Below are positions 5,497 through 5,497 of a DNA stretch of 5,497 nt, piece by piece. The notes under the pieces are model-generated. The model worked only from the letters and a program-made list of their open reading frames with translations, was not told the DNA's origin and did not search any database. The position numbers and the translations under genes were made by a program. How positions within the stretch are numbered: position 1 is the first letter of the stretch; each line of letters begins with the position of its first letter. Origin of the DNA: Synergistaceae bacterium (GTDB lineage: Bacteria; Synergistota; Synergistia; Synergistales; Aminobacteriaceae); the NCBI GenBank assembly GCA_017458545.1, contig JAFTBA010000317.1:1-5497 (forward strand), written 5' to 3'.

Positions 5497-5497
5497 C

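Overview
The window most likely comes from a member of the Synergistota. The main evidence is the C-terminus of the large secreted protein. It has a Ser-rich linker, then Gly-Gly-Cys, a short hydrophobic helix and a terminal Lys-Lys-Arg, which matches the Synerg-CTERM sorting signal known from that phylum. This rests on pattern recognition, not on a database search.

All four genes lie on the minus strand, so transcription runs from high to low coordinates. In that order: (i) 5464-5496 is a rho-independent terminator of a gene beyond the right edge. (ii) 5100-5384 encodes a small CPYC glutaredoxin/thioredoxin-fold protein with its own promoter-like sequence. (iii) 4479-4925 encodes an Hsp20 small heat-shock protein. 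Its 174-bp upstream region holds a TATAAT box, a leader hairpin, an 11-bp direct repeat and an imperfect inverted repeat. Its stop codon lies in a run of five heptamers, followed by a strong terminator. (iv) 164-4294 encodes a 1376-residue surface protein with a signal peptide, FG-GAP/VCBS-type calcium loops, an unrecognised Ser/Thr-rich centre, a CARDB-like domain and the sorting tail. It has a good sigma70-type promoter and its own terminator. (v) 1-96 is the start of an ABC ATPase, probably ABC-F, cut by the window edge just before Walker A. Its possible promoter overlaps the preceding terminator.

The genes look like separate transcription units, not one pathway. The exception is the redox-protein/hsp20 pair: no convincing terminator separates them, so read-through is possible, and both would fit protein quality control or stress. 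The most notable items are the large surface protein with its undescribed centre, the possible RNA-thermometer-like leader of hsp20, the heptamer array that places stops in all three frames, and the apparently leaderless start of the ABC gene. No RNA genes, CRISPR arrays or mobile elements were seen. The longest gene-free stretch is 184 bp.
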